Assembly (NCBI RefSeq): GCF_009711465.1
Contig: NZ_SMME01000851.1
Location: forward strand, 1-49,620
DNA: 49,620 bases
Origin: Parendozoicomonas verongulae
GTDB taxonomy: Bacteria; Pseudomonadota; Gammaproteobacteria; Pseudomonadales; Endozoicomonadaceae
Reading direction: 5' to 3'
Both the position numbers and the translations under genes were made by a program. This document shows positions 19,537 through 28,356 of the stretch, piece after piece. Every line of letters begins with the position of its first letter. The stretch's first letter is position 1. Under the pieces are notes generated by a model that was given only the letters and a program-made list of their open reading frames with translations, made no database searches and was not told the DNA's origin.

Positions 19537-21306
19537 ATGACACCGAAGTACCACATAGAACCCGTAGTCTCACGCGCCAAGCACTTATGGCTTAAGCGTT
19601 TTTCTGTGATTTTTGCTATCACATTGTCAGCAATAGCCAGCTATCAGGTCTGCGAGTCAAACGACACTTTACATATAGAAGACGAACCGCCCGTCGAATA
19701 TGAGCCCAATATTTCTGAACTCACGCTCCAGGAGGCCATGGGGTATCAGGTAATTAGAGGGGAACACGGATCAAAATTGATCTACAACCCCGCTATGGAT
19801 CAAAGCCTGCAGGGCACATTAAAACTCAGCCCAATCACAGCCACATTTGCTGAAGTGGAAATGCAGCATGTCCAGCGCGTCTTCCACGACTTTCTCTCTA
19901 CACGCCTGACTCCCGCACAAAGAAAGCTTCTACAGCTTTATCTAATTGATGAGCTAACTCAGTACCCTGCGGCCGGAGCACACGATATGGCTGCAGAGCT
20001 CAATCAGGATGAGCTATCTACCGAAGGTACAGCTTTTATGGCACGCATGGTGCTGGCTCTTTATTACTACCATATATATATCTACAGGCCTTTACTGGAT
20101 TACACCTCCAATCGATTGAACTACCAGGGGCAGGAAGGTCTGATGATTCCCCATATCATCACTATGACCAAACACATTCTTGATCAGTTCTCCCATAGCA
20201 AACCATTTATTAACGCCCTTCTGATTGTTCCTCTTGTTGCCACTCTGGTTAATGATGCCTATAAGGCTGGTCATCCAGCTATGGCCGTATCGGCGGGAAG
20301 CTATGCTGCCACCCTGACGCTGGCTGCACAATTTTCTGCCGGTATTCTCGGGCGTTACACATCGTTTAACAGTAATGCGGCAGGCATGCTGTCCAGTACT
20401 TATAGAAGCTGGGTGCAAAGGGACTTCTGGCAGGCATTGATTGATGGCACGTTCGCCCTTCACTATGCGGAAAACAAACGCCCAATTATTCTGACAGCGC
20501 TAGGTGCTGCTTTCCTTCAGTCTTTGAATCTGAATCCGGGAAATACATCCTTCGGGCACCTTCTGGATGCCAACTACATGATGCCTGTGATCCTGTCAGT
20601 CTGTCTGACGAAAGATTGGTCTTCTACCTTTATAACTGGAGCTACCCTGCTTTTTAACCAGTTCGCGCTTTACCGAACAAGAGATAGCTTCCTTCTGGAA
20701 GCCGATGAAAGCATGAGTAGCCAGCCCTATTGGAAAGGCCTGCTAGGGACAGGTGTCGCTCTGACATTAACCACTGGCATGTACTGGAGTGAGTTTCCCA
20801 CTTATCAACAGATGGGCCAGGGTATTACTTCATTAGCAACAACGTTCTCCCAGTGGCTTGGCTATCTGACCTTTATGAAAACGGTTACAAGGCCAGATTG
20901 GGAACGCAGCGGCATTATCCACTCCCTGACCCGCACAGTGGCGCAGAACTCGCCCTTTACCCGCTTTTACCCGGGAGATGAGCGAGTCATTTCCAGCCAT
21001 ACATACTCCAGCAAGGCTGCTGCAATTGAGGGAAATCCAAAATCATTCTTCTCATCTCTGACGGAATGGGTGAGCAAGCTCTATAGCGCCCAGCGACCAG
21101 ACCTGCCAGCCGACAGGTCGGCAAACAGCGTTGATACTACCACGTCAGACCAAACTGAAAATGAAGAACAGACTGCCTCGGAAGAGACCTTCCAGGAAGA
21201 AATTGCAAATTTGATTGAGGATATCAGGGCGGAGCAGGAGCCTGTATCAGCAGAAGTTGAGGAAATCAGTCAGGCAGATAGCGAGCTTATAGAGCCCGCT
21301 ATCTAA
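19537..21306 (+). CDS. Unknown polytopic membrane protein
   Basis: 589 residues that I do not recognise. An N-terminal hydrophobic segment (about 22-38) may be a signal anchor and is followed by an acidic linker. A soluble helical part with LTPAQRKLLQLYLIDELTQY lies at about 60-160. Several membrane-like segments follow (about 166-187, 224-240, 247-271, 316-332, 345-378, 400-418, 430-450). The last 80 residues are acidic and rich in Glu, Thr and Ser, probably disordered. GGAAG lies 11 bases before the ATG. It is divergent from nqrA and converges on gap with 37 bases between. Base composition looks like that of its neighbours. No domain or catalytic motif was identified, so no function is proposed. 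Confidence 0.72.
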   Translation: MTPKYHIEPVVSRAKHLWLKRFSVIFAITLSAIASYQVCESNDTLHIEDEPPVEYEPNISELTLQEAMGYQVIRGEHGSKLIYNPAMDQSLQGTLKLSPITATFAEVEMQHVQRVFHDFLSTRLTPAQRKLLQLYLIDELTQYPAAGAHDMAAELNQDELSTEGTAFMARMVLALYYYHIYIYRPLLDYTSNRLNYQGQEGLMIPHIITMTKHILDQFSHSKPFINALLIVPLVATLVNDAYKAGHPAMAVSAGSYAATLTLAAQFSAGILGRYTSFNSNAAGMLSSTYRSWVQRDFWQALIDGTFALHYAENKRPIILTALGAAFLQSLNLNPGNTSFGHLLDANYMMPVILSVCLTKDWSSTFITGATLLFNQFALYRTRDSFLLEADESMSSQPYWKGLLGTGVALTLTTGMYWSEFPTYQQMGQGITSLATTFSQWLGYLTFMKTVTRPDWERSGIIHSLTRTVAQNSPFTRFYPGDERVISSHTYSSKAAAIEGNPKSFFSSLTEWVSKLYSAQRPDLPADRSANSVDTTTSDQTENEEQTASEETFQEEIANLIEDIRAEQEPVSAEVEEISQADSELIEPAI

Positions 21307-21343
21307 CCATTATTTCAGTACATATCCTTCAGCAAAAACGGGT

Positions 21344-22795
21344 TTAGCCTCTGGGGTAAACTCGTGAGCTGACACCAGCCATATCGTGGAGAATACGATT
21401 TACCTGACAGCTGTAGCCAAACTCATTGTCGTACCACACATAGAGAACAGCACGTTTACCATCCACGATAGTGGCCTCACCATCCACAATGCCGGTATAA
21501 CGGGAACCAACGTAATCACTGGAAACAACTTCAGGAGATTTTATAAAGTCAATCTGCTTTTGCAGATCAGAGTGCAGGGAGCACCAGCGCAGGTAGTCGT
21601 TCAGGGATTCTACATCGGTTTCAGTCTTCAGGTTCAGATTCAGGATTGCCATGGAGACATTAGGGGTTGGTACCCGAATCGCGTTGCCGGTCAGTTTACC
21701 CTTCAGCTCTGGCAATGCCTTGGCTACAGCCTTGGCAGCACCAGTTTCGGTAATAACCATGTTCAGGGCGGCACTACGGCCACGACGGTTGCCCTTGTGG
21801 TAGTTATCAATCAGATTTTGGTCGTTGGTGTAGGCGTGAACGGTTTCCACGTGACCATTTTCAACACCGAACTTATCTATCAGGGCTTTCAGTATCGGAG
21901 TGATGGCGTTGGTGGTGCAGGATGCAGCAGACAGAATACGATCATCCGTGCTGACATCGGCACTGTTTACACCATAAACAATGTTCTTGATATCGCCTTT
22001 TCCGGGAGCTGTCAGAAGAACACGGGCTGCGCCTGGGCATTTGAGGTGTTGACTCAGACCTTCTTCGTCACGCCACATCCCAGTGTTATCAACGACGATA
22101 GCATTCTTGATACCGTAACTGGTGTAATCAACTTTCTCAGGGGAAGAGGCGTAGATCACCTGAATGCGAACACCATTGGCAATAATGCAGTTGTTCTCTT
22201 CATCAACGGTCAGGGTGCCTTTGAAGGAGCCGTGTACAGAGTCGCGGCGCAACAGACTGGCACGCTTCTGGAGATCGTTCGCTGCTCCGCCTTTGCGCAC
22301 AACAATAGCACGCAGATTCAGACCTTCACCCCCACCGGCACGCTCAATCAGCAAACGTGCCATCAGGCGACCGATGCGGCCAAAGCCATACAGTACAACG
22401 TCCTGACCTTCGCCCCGCTGTGCAGATCGCCCACCAACCACATCCTTCAACTCTTCCTTCAGGTACTCACCCAAGTCAGCCATCTTGTTTTGGCGGGAAA
22501 AGTTCATCGCCAGTTTGCCTATATCCACACGGCAATTATCAAGATTCAGGGTTAACAGTTGTTCGAGAACAGCGTGGGTATCCTCCACCTCCAGCTCACT
22601 GCCTTCCATTTGACGCACAAAACGGTGAGACTTGATTATATCAATAACTGTACGATTGATCAGGGGGCGGCCATAGACGGAAGTAACAACGTGATTTTCG
22701 CGGTACAGACGGCCAACCATAGGAATCATGGCTTCAGTCAGCGCTTCGCGCTCGATCCATTCATTGCGGGTTTTTTTGGTGGTCTCGGAGGTCAC
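21344..22795 (-). CDS. gap: Glyceraldehyde-3-phosphate dehydrogenase, long form
   Basis: Oxidative phosphorylation of glyceraldehyde 3-phosphate with NAD(P). About 483 residues, well above the usual 330-340. The catalytic core starts near residue 135 with the Rossmann loop GFGRIGRLMARLL and carries the active-site SAASCTTNAITP (Cys293). About 130 mostly helical N-terminal residues precede it. The same long architecture occurs next to mfd in Pseudomonas (PA3001 type). I chose the GTG at 22793-22795 (MTSETTKKTRNEWIERE), with AGGTGA eight bases upstream; a longer ATG start at 22882 adds 29 poorly supported residues. Divergent from mfd. Cofactor preference and the role of the N-terminal domain are not evident. 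Confidence 0.92.
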   Translation of the reverse strand: MTSETTKKTRNEWIEREALTEAMIPMVGRLYRENHVVTSVYGRPLINRTVIDIIKSHRFVRQMEGSELEVEDTHAVLEQLLTLNLDNCRVDIGKLAMNFSRQNKMADLGEYLKEELKDVVGGRSAQRGEGQDVVLYGFGRIGRLMARLLIERAGGGEGLNLRAIVVRKGGAANDLQKRASLLRRDSVHGSFKGTLTVDEENNCIIANGVRIQVIYASSPEKVDYTSYGIKNAIVVDNTGMWRDEEGLSQHLKCPGAARVLLTAPGKGDIKNIVYGVNSADVSTDDRILSAASCTTNAITPILKALIDKFGVENGHVETVHAYTNDQNLIDNYHKGNRRGRSAALNMVITETGAAKAVAKALPELKGKLTGNAIRVPTPNVSMAILNLNLKTETDVESLNDYLRWCSLHSDLQKQIDFIKSPEVVSSDYVGSRYTGIVDGEATIVDGKRAVLYVWYDNEFGYSCQVNRILHDMAGVSSRVYPRG

Positions 22796-22931
22796 TATGG
22801 ATTCACCTGTTCTTTTTGGGCTGCTGCAATACTCTGAGCGCAGGGCAGGATTATTATTCCGCTGGCGATACGCAAACCTCATGCCAACGGCTTTCTGACG
22901 GCCATTATCCCGATAATCCCCCGTTTTCGCA

Positions 22932-22937
22932 ATTATA
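22932..22937 (-). promoter_or_regulatory. Candidate -10 element for gap
   Basis: Minus-strand TATAAT about 137 bases before the gap start in the A/T-rich part of the gap/mfd intergenic region. No recognisable -35 at 16-18 bases. The rest of 22796-23090 holds nothing I can identify beyond the two gene leaders. Confidence 0.3.
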
Positions 22938-23090
22938 AAAGTTTACTCTTGTTTGTTTTTGTTAGAAAAATGATCTACCCCATTCTAAATTCGTACCTTT
23001 TGCTCTGACGATGGCTCCGAGAGACTGGAGTAATCTGCCACTACCCCTTAAAATTCCAGCCTTTCCCCATGACCAGATAACAGGATGTTC

Positions 23091-26000
23091 ATGACCCTGA
23101 CAGATTTTGCGCTTCCGGAAAGACCAGCGGACCGGCGCACCTGGGGTCAGGCTATCGGTGCTGCCGGAGCCTGCGCAATTGCGGACATTGCCCGCCAGTA
23201 TCAGGGGCTAACCCTGATCATCACCTCCAATACGGAAAACGCCGACCGGTTGCAAAGAGAGCTGCGCTTTTTCCTGAGTGATGAACTTAAAAACGATACC
23301 GACAAGCCGGGCATTGAACTGCTGCACTTTCCCGACTGGGAGACTCTGCCTTACGACACTTTTTCCCCCCACAAAGATATTATCTCCCGCCGGCTAAAGA
23401 CCTTATTTCGCCTGCCGGGCATCCAGCATGCGGTGCTGATTGCCCCGGTCACCACTCTTCTTCATCGCCTGCCGCCAAGACAGTGGCTGCAGGGTAACAG
23501 TTTGATGATTGCCAAAGGCGATACCCTTGACCGGGATCAATACCGCCTTGATCTGGAAGCGGCGGGATACAACCATGTCGACACAGTGCTTACCCATGGT
23601 GATTACGCTTTGAGAGGCTCCATTCTGGATATTTTCCCCATGGGTAGCGAGCACCCCTATCGGATCGATCTGTTCGATGATGAAGTCGATACTCTGAGAA
23701 CCTTTGATCCGGACACCCAGCGCTCACTGGATGATATGGATTCCATTCAGCTGCTCCCCGCCCATGAGTTTCCACTGAATAAAGACGCACGGGATCGTTT
23801 TCGTGCTGCGTACCGGGATGCTTTCGATGTAGATTACCGGGAGTGTCCCATGTACACCGATATTGGTAAGGGCATTCCATCGCCGGGCATGGAGTACTTT
23901 CTGGATCTGTTCTTCGAGCAGACCGAATCCCTGTTTGAACATTTGCCGCGGAAAACCCTGGTAGTGATCGATGACGGAGCCCAAAGCGCTGTTCAGCAAT
24001 TTATTGCCGAAGCCAACAGCCGTTACGAGAATCATCGGGTTAACCCTCAACGTCCCCTCCTCGAACCTGGCAAGGTATTCCTGAATGAGAATGAGTTTTT
24101 CGGACACCTGCTGGAATATCCCCGTGTCACTCTGACTGAAGAGGGGCAACCCCAGAAAGCAGGTAAGGAAAACATCGCCGTTCGCCCGGTACCCGAACTT
24201 GCTGCAGAGCCCCGCAAGGATCAGCCTCTGCAAAAGCTGCTCGATTTTCTGGATAACAACACCCGCGTGCTGTTCACGGCAGAATCAGCAGGGCGCCGGG
24301 AAAATCTTCTGGACCTCCTCGGTAAGGCTGGGATCAAGCCAGAACAGGTGGATAGCTGGAAGAGCTTTGTGCAGGGCGTTGTGCCCATTGCCATCACAGT
24401 GGCACCGTTGGACAGCCCTCTCTGGTTTGAAAACCCTGATATTGCTCTAATCAGCGAAAGTCAGCTGTTAGGTGGTCAGGTTATGCAGCGGCGTCTTCGC
24501 AAAGCTTCCACCGACAATACTGACCAGTTGATACGTAACCTGAGTGAGTTACGTGAAGGTGCTCCCGTTGTTCATATCGACCATGGTATTGGCCGCTACC
24601 GGGGCTTGATGACCCTCGAGGTAGACGGTCAGGCGCAGGAGTTTCTGCAGCTGGAATACGCTGATGAAGCCAAGCTTTATGTGCCTGTTGCTTCCCTGCA
24701 TCTGATTGCCCGCTACACCGGCACAGATGATGATCTGGCTCCCATGAGTCGCCTCGGCAGCGAGCAGTGGACGAAGGCTCGACGCAAAGCAGCAGAAAAA
24801 GCCCGGGACAGCGCTGCCGAATTACTGGATATTTACGCCCGCCGGGAAGCCAGAAAAGGTTTCGCCTTCAGTTCACCGGAAACGGATTACGATACCTTTT
24901 GTGCAGCGTTTCCCTTTGAAACAACACCCGATCAGCAAACCTCCATCAATGCCGTGATTGCGGATATGACCGCTCCGCAGCCCATGGATCGTCTGGTGTG
25001 TGGTGATGTGGGTTTTGGTAAAACCGAAGTGGCCATGCGTGCGGCCTTCCTGGCTGTTAACAGCGGTAAGCAGGTGGCCGTACTGGTGCCCACCACTCTG
25101 CTGGCCCAGCAGCATTTTGAAAGTTTCCGTGATCGCTTTGCCGACTGGCCGGTGAATGTGGAGGTTATCTCTCGCTTCAAGTCCGCCAGGCAAGTGGCTG
25201 ACATGAAAGAAAAACTGGCGGAGGGTGCCATCGATATTATTATCGGCACCCATAAACTGATTCAGCCGGATATCACGTTCAAAAACCTCGGCTTATTGAT
25301 TGTTGATGAGGAGCACCGCTTTGGTGTGCGCCACAAGGATAGGCTGAAGTCCCTGCGTTCTGAAGTGGATATTCTTACTCTGACGGCGACGCCTATTCCG
25401 AGAACCCTGAACATGTCTATGTCAGGCATCAGGGATCTGTCTATTATTGCCACGCCCCCTGCCCAACGCCTGTCGGTAAAAACCTTTGTTCGTCAGTCTA
25501 ACGATCTGTTAATTAAGGAGGCGATTCTGCGGGAACTGATGCGTGGTGGCCAGGTGTATTACCTGCACAATGAAGTGAAAACCATTGATAAGGTTGCCAG
25601 TGACCTTGCTGAAATGATCCCGGAAGCCCGTATTGCCGTGGGTCATGGTCAGATGCGGGAACGGGAACTGGAATCGGTGATGCAGGATTTTTATCACAAG
25701 CGTCACAATGTACTGGTATGCACCACCATTATCGAAACCGGTATCGACATACCTAGCGCCAACACCATTATCATGGACCGTGCAGATAAGTTTGGTCTGG
25801 CCCAGCTTCATCAGCTCCGTGGCCGCGTGGGACGCTCTCACCATCAGGCCTACGCGTACCTTTTGACACCACCTCCGCGCAGTATCACCAAAGATGCCCA
25901 GAAACGCCTGGAAGCTATTGAACAAACTCATGATTTAGGTGCCGGCTTCTCCCTGGCCACTCACGACCTTGAGATTCGTGGTGCCGGTGAACTGTTAGGC

Positions 26001-26552
26001 GAAGGGCAGTCCGGCCAGATTCAGAGTGTGGGTTTCACTCTGTTTATGGAAATGCTGGAGCAGGCGGTGGAATCCATCAAATCCGGCAAAACCCCGGATA
26101 TTGACCGCCCTCTGGCCCACGGCACAGAAATTAACCTGCGCGCCCCAGCCCTGATTCCCGATGATTATATGCCTGATGTACATACCCGTCTGGTAATGTA
26201 CAAACGCATCGCTTCTGCCGTCGATGAAGAGGCGCTGCGGGACTTACAGATTGAACTCATTGACCGCTTTGGCCTGCTGCCAGACCAGCTGAAGCAACTG
26301 TTCCGTCAAACCAGCCTGCGCCATCGCGCTGAAGCTCTGGGGATTGAGCGCATTGATATTGGCGCCCGTGGCGGACGTGTAGATTTTAACGCTAGCCCTA
26401 ATGTTGATCCGATGAAGATTGTTTTGCTGGTTCAACAGCAGTCTCACCTGTGGCGATTGGAAGGCTCTTCTACCCTGAAATTGCTGGAAGGCTCTGAAAA
26501 GGTTGAGGAGCGCTTCAAGATCACTCAAAATCTTCTGGACAGGCTGATTTGA
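23091..26552 (+). CDS. mfd: Transcription-repair coupling factor
   Basis: Translocase that removes RNA polymerase stalled at lesions and recruits UvrA. About 1153 residues (1148 in E. coli). The N-terminal UvrB-homology part has HFPDWETLPYDTFSPHKDI. The RNA-polymerase-interacting domain follows (VVHIDHGIGRYRGLMTLE). Helicase motifs come next: Walker A GDVGFGKTEVAMRAAF, DEEH box LLIVDEEHRFGVRHK, LTLTATPIPRTLNM, the TRG/translocation motif region, and VCTTIIETGIDIPSANTI with QLRGRVGRSHH. The C-terminal TRCF domain contains LIPDDYMPDVHTRL. Two ATGs are close: the one at 23091 has AGGA five bases upstream, the one at 23085 abuts it, so I chose the former. csiV follows with overlapping stop and start. 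Confidence 0.98.
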   Translation: MTLTDFALPERPADRRTWGQAIGAAGACAIADIARQYQGLTLIITSNTENADRLQRELRFFLSDELKNDTDKPGIELLHFPDWETLPYDTFSPHKDIISRRLKTLFRLPGIQHAVLIAPVTTLLHRLPPRQWLQGNSLMIAKGDTLDRDQYRLDLEAAGYNHVDTVLTHGDYALRGSILDIFPMGSEHPYRIDLFDDEVDTLRTFDPDTQRSLDDMDSIQLLPAHEFPLNKDARDRFRAAYRDAFDVDYRECPMYTDIGKGIPSPGMEYFLDLFFEQTESLFEHLPRKTLVVIDDGAQSAVQQFIAEANSRYENHRVNPQRPLLEPGKVFLNENEFFGHLLEYPRVTLTEEGQPQKAGKENIAVRPVPELAAEPRKDQPLQKLLDFLDNNTRVLFTAESAGRRENLLDLLGKAGIKPEQVDSWKSFVQGVVPIAITVAPLDSPLWFENPDIALISESQLLGGQVMQRRLRKASTDNTDQLIRNLSELREGAPVVHIDHGIGRYRGLMTLEVDGQAQEFLQLEYADEAKLYVPVASLHLIARYTGTDDDLAPMSRLGSEQWTKARRKAAEKARDSAAELLDIYARREARKGFAFSSPETDYDTFCAAFPFETTPDQQTSINAVIADMTAPQPMDRLVCGDVGFGKTEVAMRAAFLAVNSGKQVAVLVPTTLLAQQHFESFRDRFADWPVNVEVISRFKSARQVADMKEKLAEGAIDIIIGTHKLIQPDITFKNLGLLIVDEEHRFGVRHKDRLKSLRSEVDILTLTATPIPRTLNMSMSGIRDLSIIATPPAQRLSVKTFVRQSNDLLIKEAILRELMRGGQVYYLHNEVKTIDKVASDLAEMIPEARIAVGHGQMRERELESVMQDFYHKRHNVLVCTTIIETGIDIPSANTIIMDRADKFGLAQLHQLRGRVGRSHHQAYAYLLTPPPRSITKDAQKRLEAIEQTHDLGAGFSLATHDLEIRGAGELLGEGQSGQIQSVGFTLFMEMLEQAVESIKSGKTPDIDRPLAHGTEINLRAPALIPDDYMPDVHTRLVMYKRIASAVDEEALRDLQIELIDRFGLLPDQLKQLFRQTSLRHRAEALGIERIDIGARGGRVDFNASPNVDPMKIVLLVQQQSHLWRLEGSSTLKLLEGSEKVEERFKITQNLLDRLI

Positions 26553-27553
26553 TGCGCTGCTTTCATAAAAGCGAGATGGAAGGTGTAACCTCGTTGAAAA
26601 CAAATACATTTATGGGATCAATATCGCTCCCTGTTCGACGAACCCTTCGGTTCGCCGTGTTACCCCTTGTGGCTTCACTGGTACTGCCGGGAGGGCAGGC
26701 TCAGGCTCAGGAAGTGACAACCTCCGTTGATAATGCATCGTGGTACCAGTTCGATGTATTGGCTTTCCGTCAGAAGTCCCAGAGCAAGGAAGAGGAAAGG
26801 CTGCCACGCCCTACTCCTCATATATTGCCGTTGAATAGTGTAACGCTGTATAGCGAAAAGCAGCTGACGATTCCTGCAGGCCTGCTTCCGAACCCAAACC
26901 AGCTCGTTCCCGGTAACATGGATGGTGAGGTTGCACTTGAGGCTGAACTGACCGATAGAAAACCCGACCTGCTGCGGGATGCTTTTGTCCAGTTACCAAG
27001 GAGTCAGTTTTCTTTAGCCAAAGCGGAACGCTCCATGCGCTGGTCACGGGATTATCGTGTACTGTGGGAAGGCAGCTGGCGCATGCCGTTAGTACGAGAT
27101 GCCGACCCGGTATCCATCCGTATTGCTGGTGGCCATACACAAGGCACAAGCCGTGAGCTGGAAGGGGTGTTGCAATTGTCCCTCAAGCGTTTTCTTCATG
27201 CGCAAACTGTTTTGTGGGTGAATGAGCTGAATCCGGTAAGACCTCTGAACCAATTCATTGCCGGTGCGCCACTGTTGAGTGAGCCTCTCAGCTCCTACAA
27301 CCCTATTAGACAGTCAGTAGCAGGTCCGCTTCAGCCGCAATCTGTTCACTGGCAATGGCCGACGGAACTGGATTACTCCGCAAGTATGCCGCTTCATGCC
27401 AGCAAGCGTTTGTCATTAGGTAAGCTGATTTACATTGATAATCCTGAGGTGGGTGTTTTAATCAGGGTGTCCCCCTGGGAAAGGCCAGAAGCAGAAGCAG
27501 AAGAGACAGAAACCTTGCAGAAGCCTGCTGGCGCTTTTAACCCAGCTGCCTGA
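26552..27553 (+). CDS. csiV: CsiV-family peptidoglycan-binding envelope protein
   Basis: Periplasmic protein described in Vibrio as important for PBP1A-dependent cell-wall synthesis. It has 333 residues from the ATG overlapping the mfd stop (TGATG), with AGG eight bases upstream; a TTG at 26594 behind AAGGTG and an ATG shortly after are shorter alternatives. The extended N-terminus leads to a signal peptide (LRFAVLPLVASLVLPGGQAQAQE). The family-typical ASWYQFDVLAFRQ follows, and a later block LSLKRFLHAQTVLWVNELNPV. A low-complexity Glu-rich stretch precedes the C-terminus. Position directly after mfd matches Vibrio and Pseudomonas. The last 17 bases overlap the tail of the convergent anti-sigma-type gene. 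Confidence 0.85.
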   Translation: MRCFHKSEMEGVTSLKTNTFMGSISLPVRRTLRFAVLPLVASLVLPGGQAQAQEVTTSVDNASWYQFDVLAFRQKSQSKEEERLPRPTPHILPLNSVTLYSEKQLTIPAGLLPNPNQLVPGNMDGEVALEAELTDRKPDLLRDAFVQLPRSQFSLAKAERSMRWSRDYRVLWEGSWRMPLVRDADPVSIRIAGGHTQGTSRELEGVLQLSLKRFLHAQTVLWVNELNPVRPLNQFIAGAPLLSEPLSSYNPIRQSVAGPLQPQSVHWQWPTELDYSASMPLHASKRLSLGKLIYIDNPEVGVLIRVSPWERPEAEAEETETLQKPAGAFNPAA

Positions 27554-27998
27554 TCATATGAAAAGCATTGCCGCTTTCATTGCTTTCGTAGTGAATAGCA
27601 TCCATAAGCTGTTCCACAATAGGAAGCCCACGACCTGATGTTGTCCATGTATCGGGATTTGCGGGGTCAGGCACCTGAACAGCAGCAATATCACCAAGGG
27701 CAGGCATAGACTTGCCCTTATCTTTCACAATAATTTCAAGCCTGTTTCCGGGCTCAATCACTACCTCTACATCCACCCGACTGCCACTGCAGCCACTATA
27801 GGCGTGCTCAATCGCATTGTTCACCACTTCGACCACACACAATTCAATGCGATTAATATCCTCCAGGGTAAGCCCTATCATGCTGCACACACCACGGATA
27901 GCCATAGCCACGAGCACAGTGTCTTCTATCTGACTGTTTATACTCAACGACAGCCACTGCCCTTTATCATCCTGATTCTGATTGGTTTCTGTACTCAT
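27537..27998 (-). CDS. Anti-sigma-factor-type serine kinase (RsbW/HATPase family)
   Basis: 153-residue GHKL ATPase of the RsbW/SpoIIAB class, which in partner-switching systems phosphorylates a STAS antagonist and binds a target such as a sigma factor. Motifs: N-box ELCVVEVVNNAIEHAYSG (about 52-69), G1-like VKDKGKSMP and G2 TSGRGLPIVEQLMDAIHY. GGTGAG lies just before the ATG. It is the third gene of the leftward phosphatase-antagonist-kinase set, nine bases after the STAS gene, so its cognate partners are beside it. The stop lies inside the end of convergent csiV (17-base overlap). The final target is not encoded in the window. Confidence 0.9.
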   Translation of the reverse strand: MSTETNQNQDDKGQWLSLSINSQIEDTVLVAMAIRGVCSMIGLTLEDINRIELCVVEVVNNAIEHAYSGCSGSRVDVEVVIEPGNRLEIIVKDKGKSMPALGDIAAVQVPDPANPDTWTTSGRGLPIVEQLMDAIHYESNESGNAFHMIRQLG

Positions 27999-28007
27999 AG
28001 CTCACCA

Positions 28008-28352
28008 TCAGTGTGATTTTGGCAAACTGACCAAGGCGTCATTCACCTTACTGTGTATGGTGAAGATCTTATCCATACAGGTCAGATCAAAGAGGTCATG
28101 TACCGCTTTTTGTGGATTCGCCAGCTCGATGGCTCCACTACCGCCCATCTGCTTTAATGCAGCAACCATGGCTCCCAGACCGCTGCTATCCATAAACTCT
28201 ACTTTGGACAGATCCACAACCAGTTCCTTCTGCCCCTGTCCGATCAAATCAAAAATATAATCCCGAAATGGCGTAGCCAAACTGGCATCCAGCCGGGGCT
28301 CATCAATTTCAACAACAGTTTTTCCCGCTTCCTGACGACTACCAAACCCCAT
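28008..28352 (-). CDS. STAS-domain anti-sigma factor antagonist
   Basis: About 114 residues forming a single STAS domain. The expected phosphorylation site is in VEFMDSSGLGAMVAAL (DSSG motif, about residue 57). In partner switching the dephosphorylated form sequesters the RsbW-type kinase. I chose the ATG of MGFGSRQEAGKTVVEI at 28350-28352, four bases after the phosphatase stop and eight bases after GGGAGG; the ribosome site itself lies in the end of the phosphatase gene. A ten-residue upstream extension has no support. Neighbours on both sides complete the module. Confidence 0.92.
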   Translation of the reverse strand: MGFGSRQEAGKTVVEIDEPRLDASLATPFRDYIFDLIGQGQKELVVDLSKVEFMDSSGLGAMVAALKQMGGSGAIELANPQKAVHDLFDLTCMDKIFTIHSKVNDALVSLPKSH

Positions 28353-28356
28353 AGTG

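Noticed and set aside
21386..22555. 389-codon plus-strand open frame opposite gap
   Set aside because: Mirrors the GAPDH codons; the product shows no domain and the minus-strand gene is certain.
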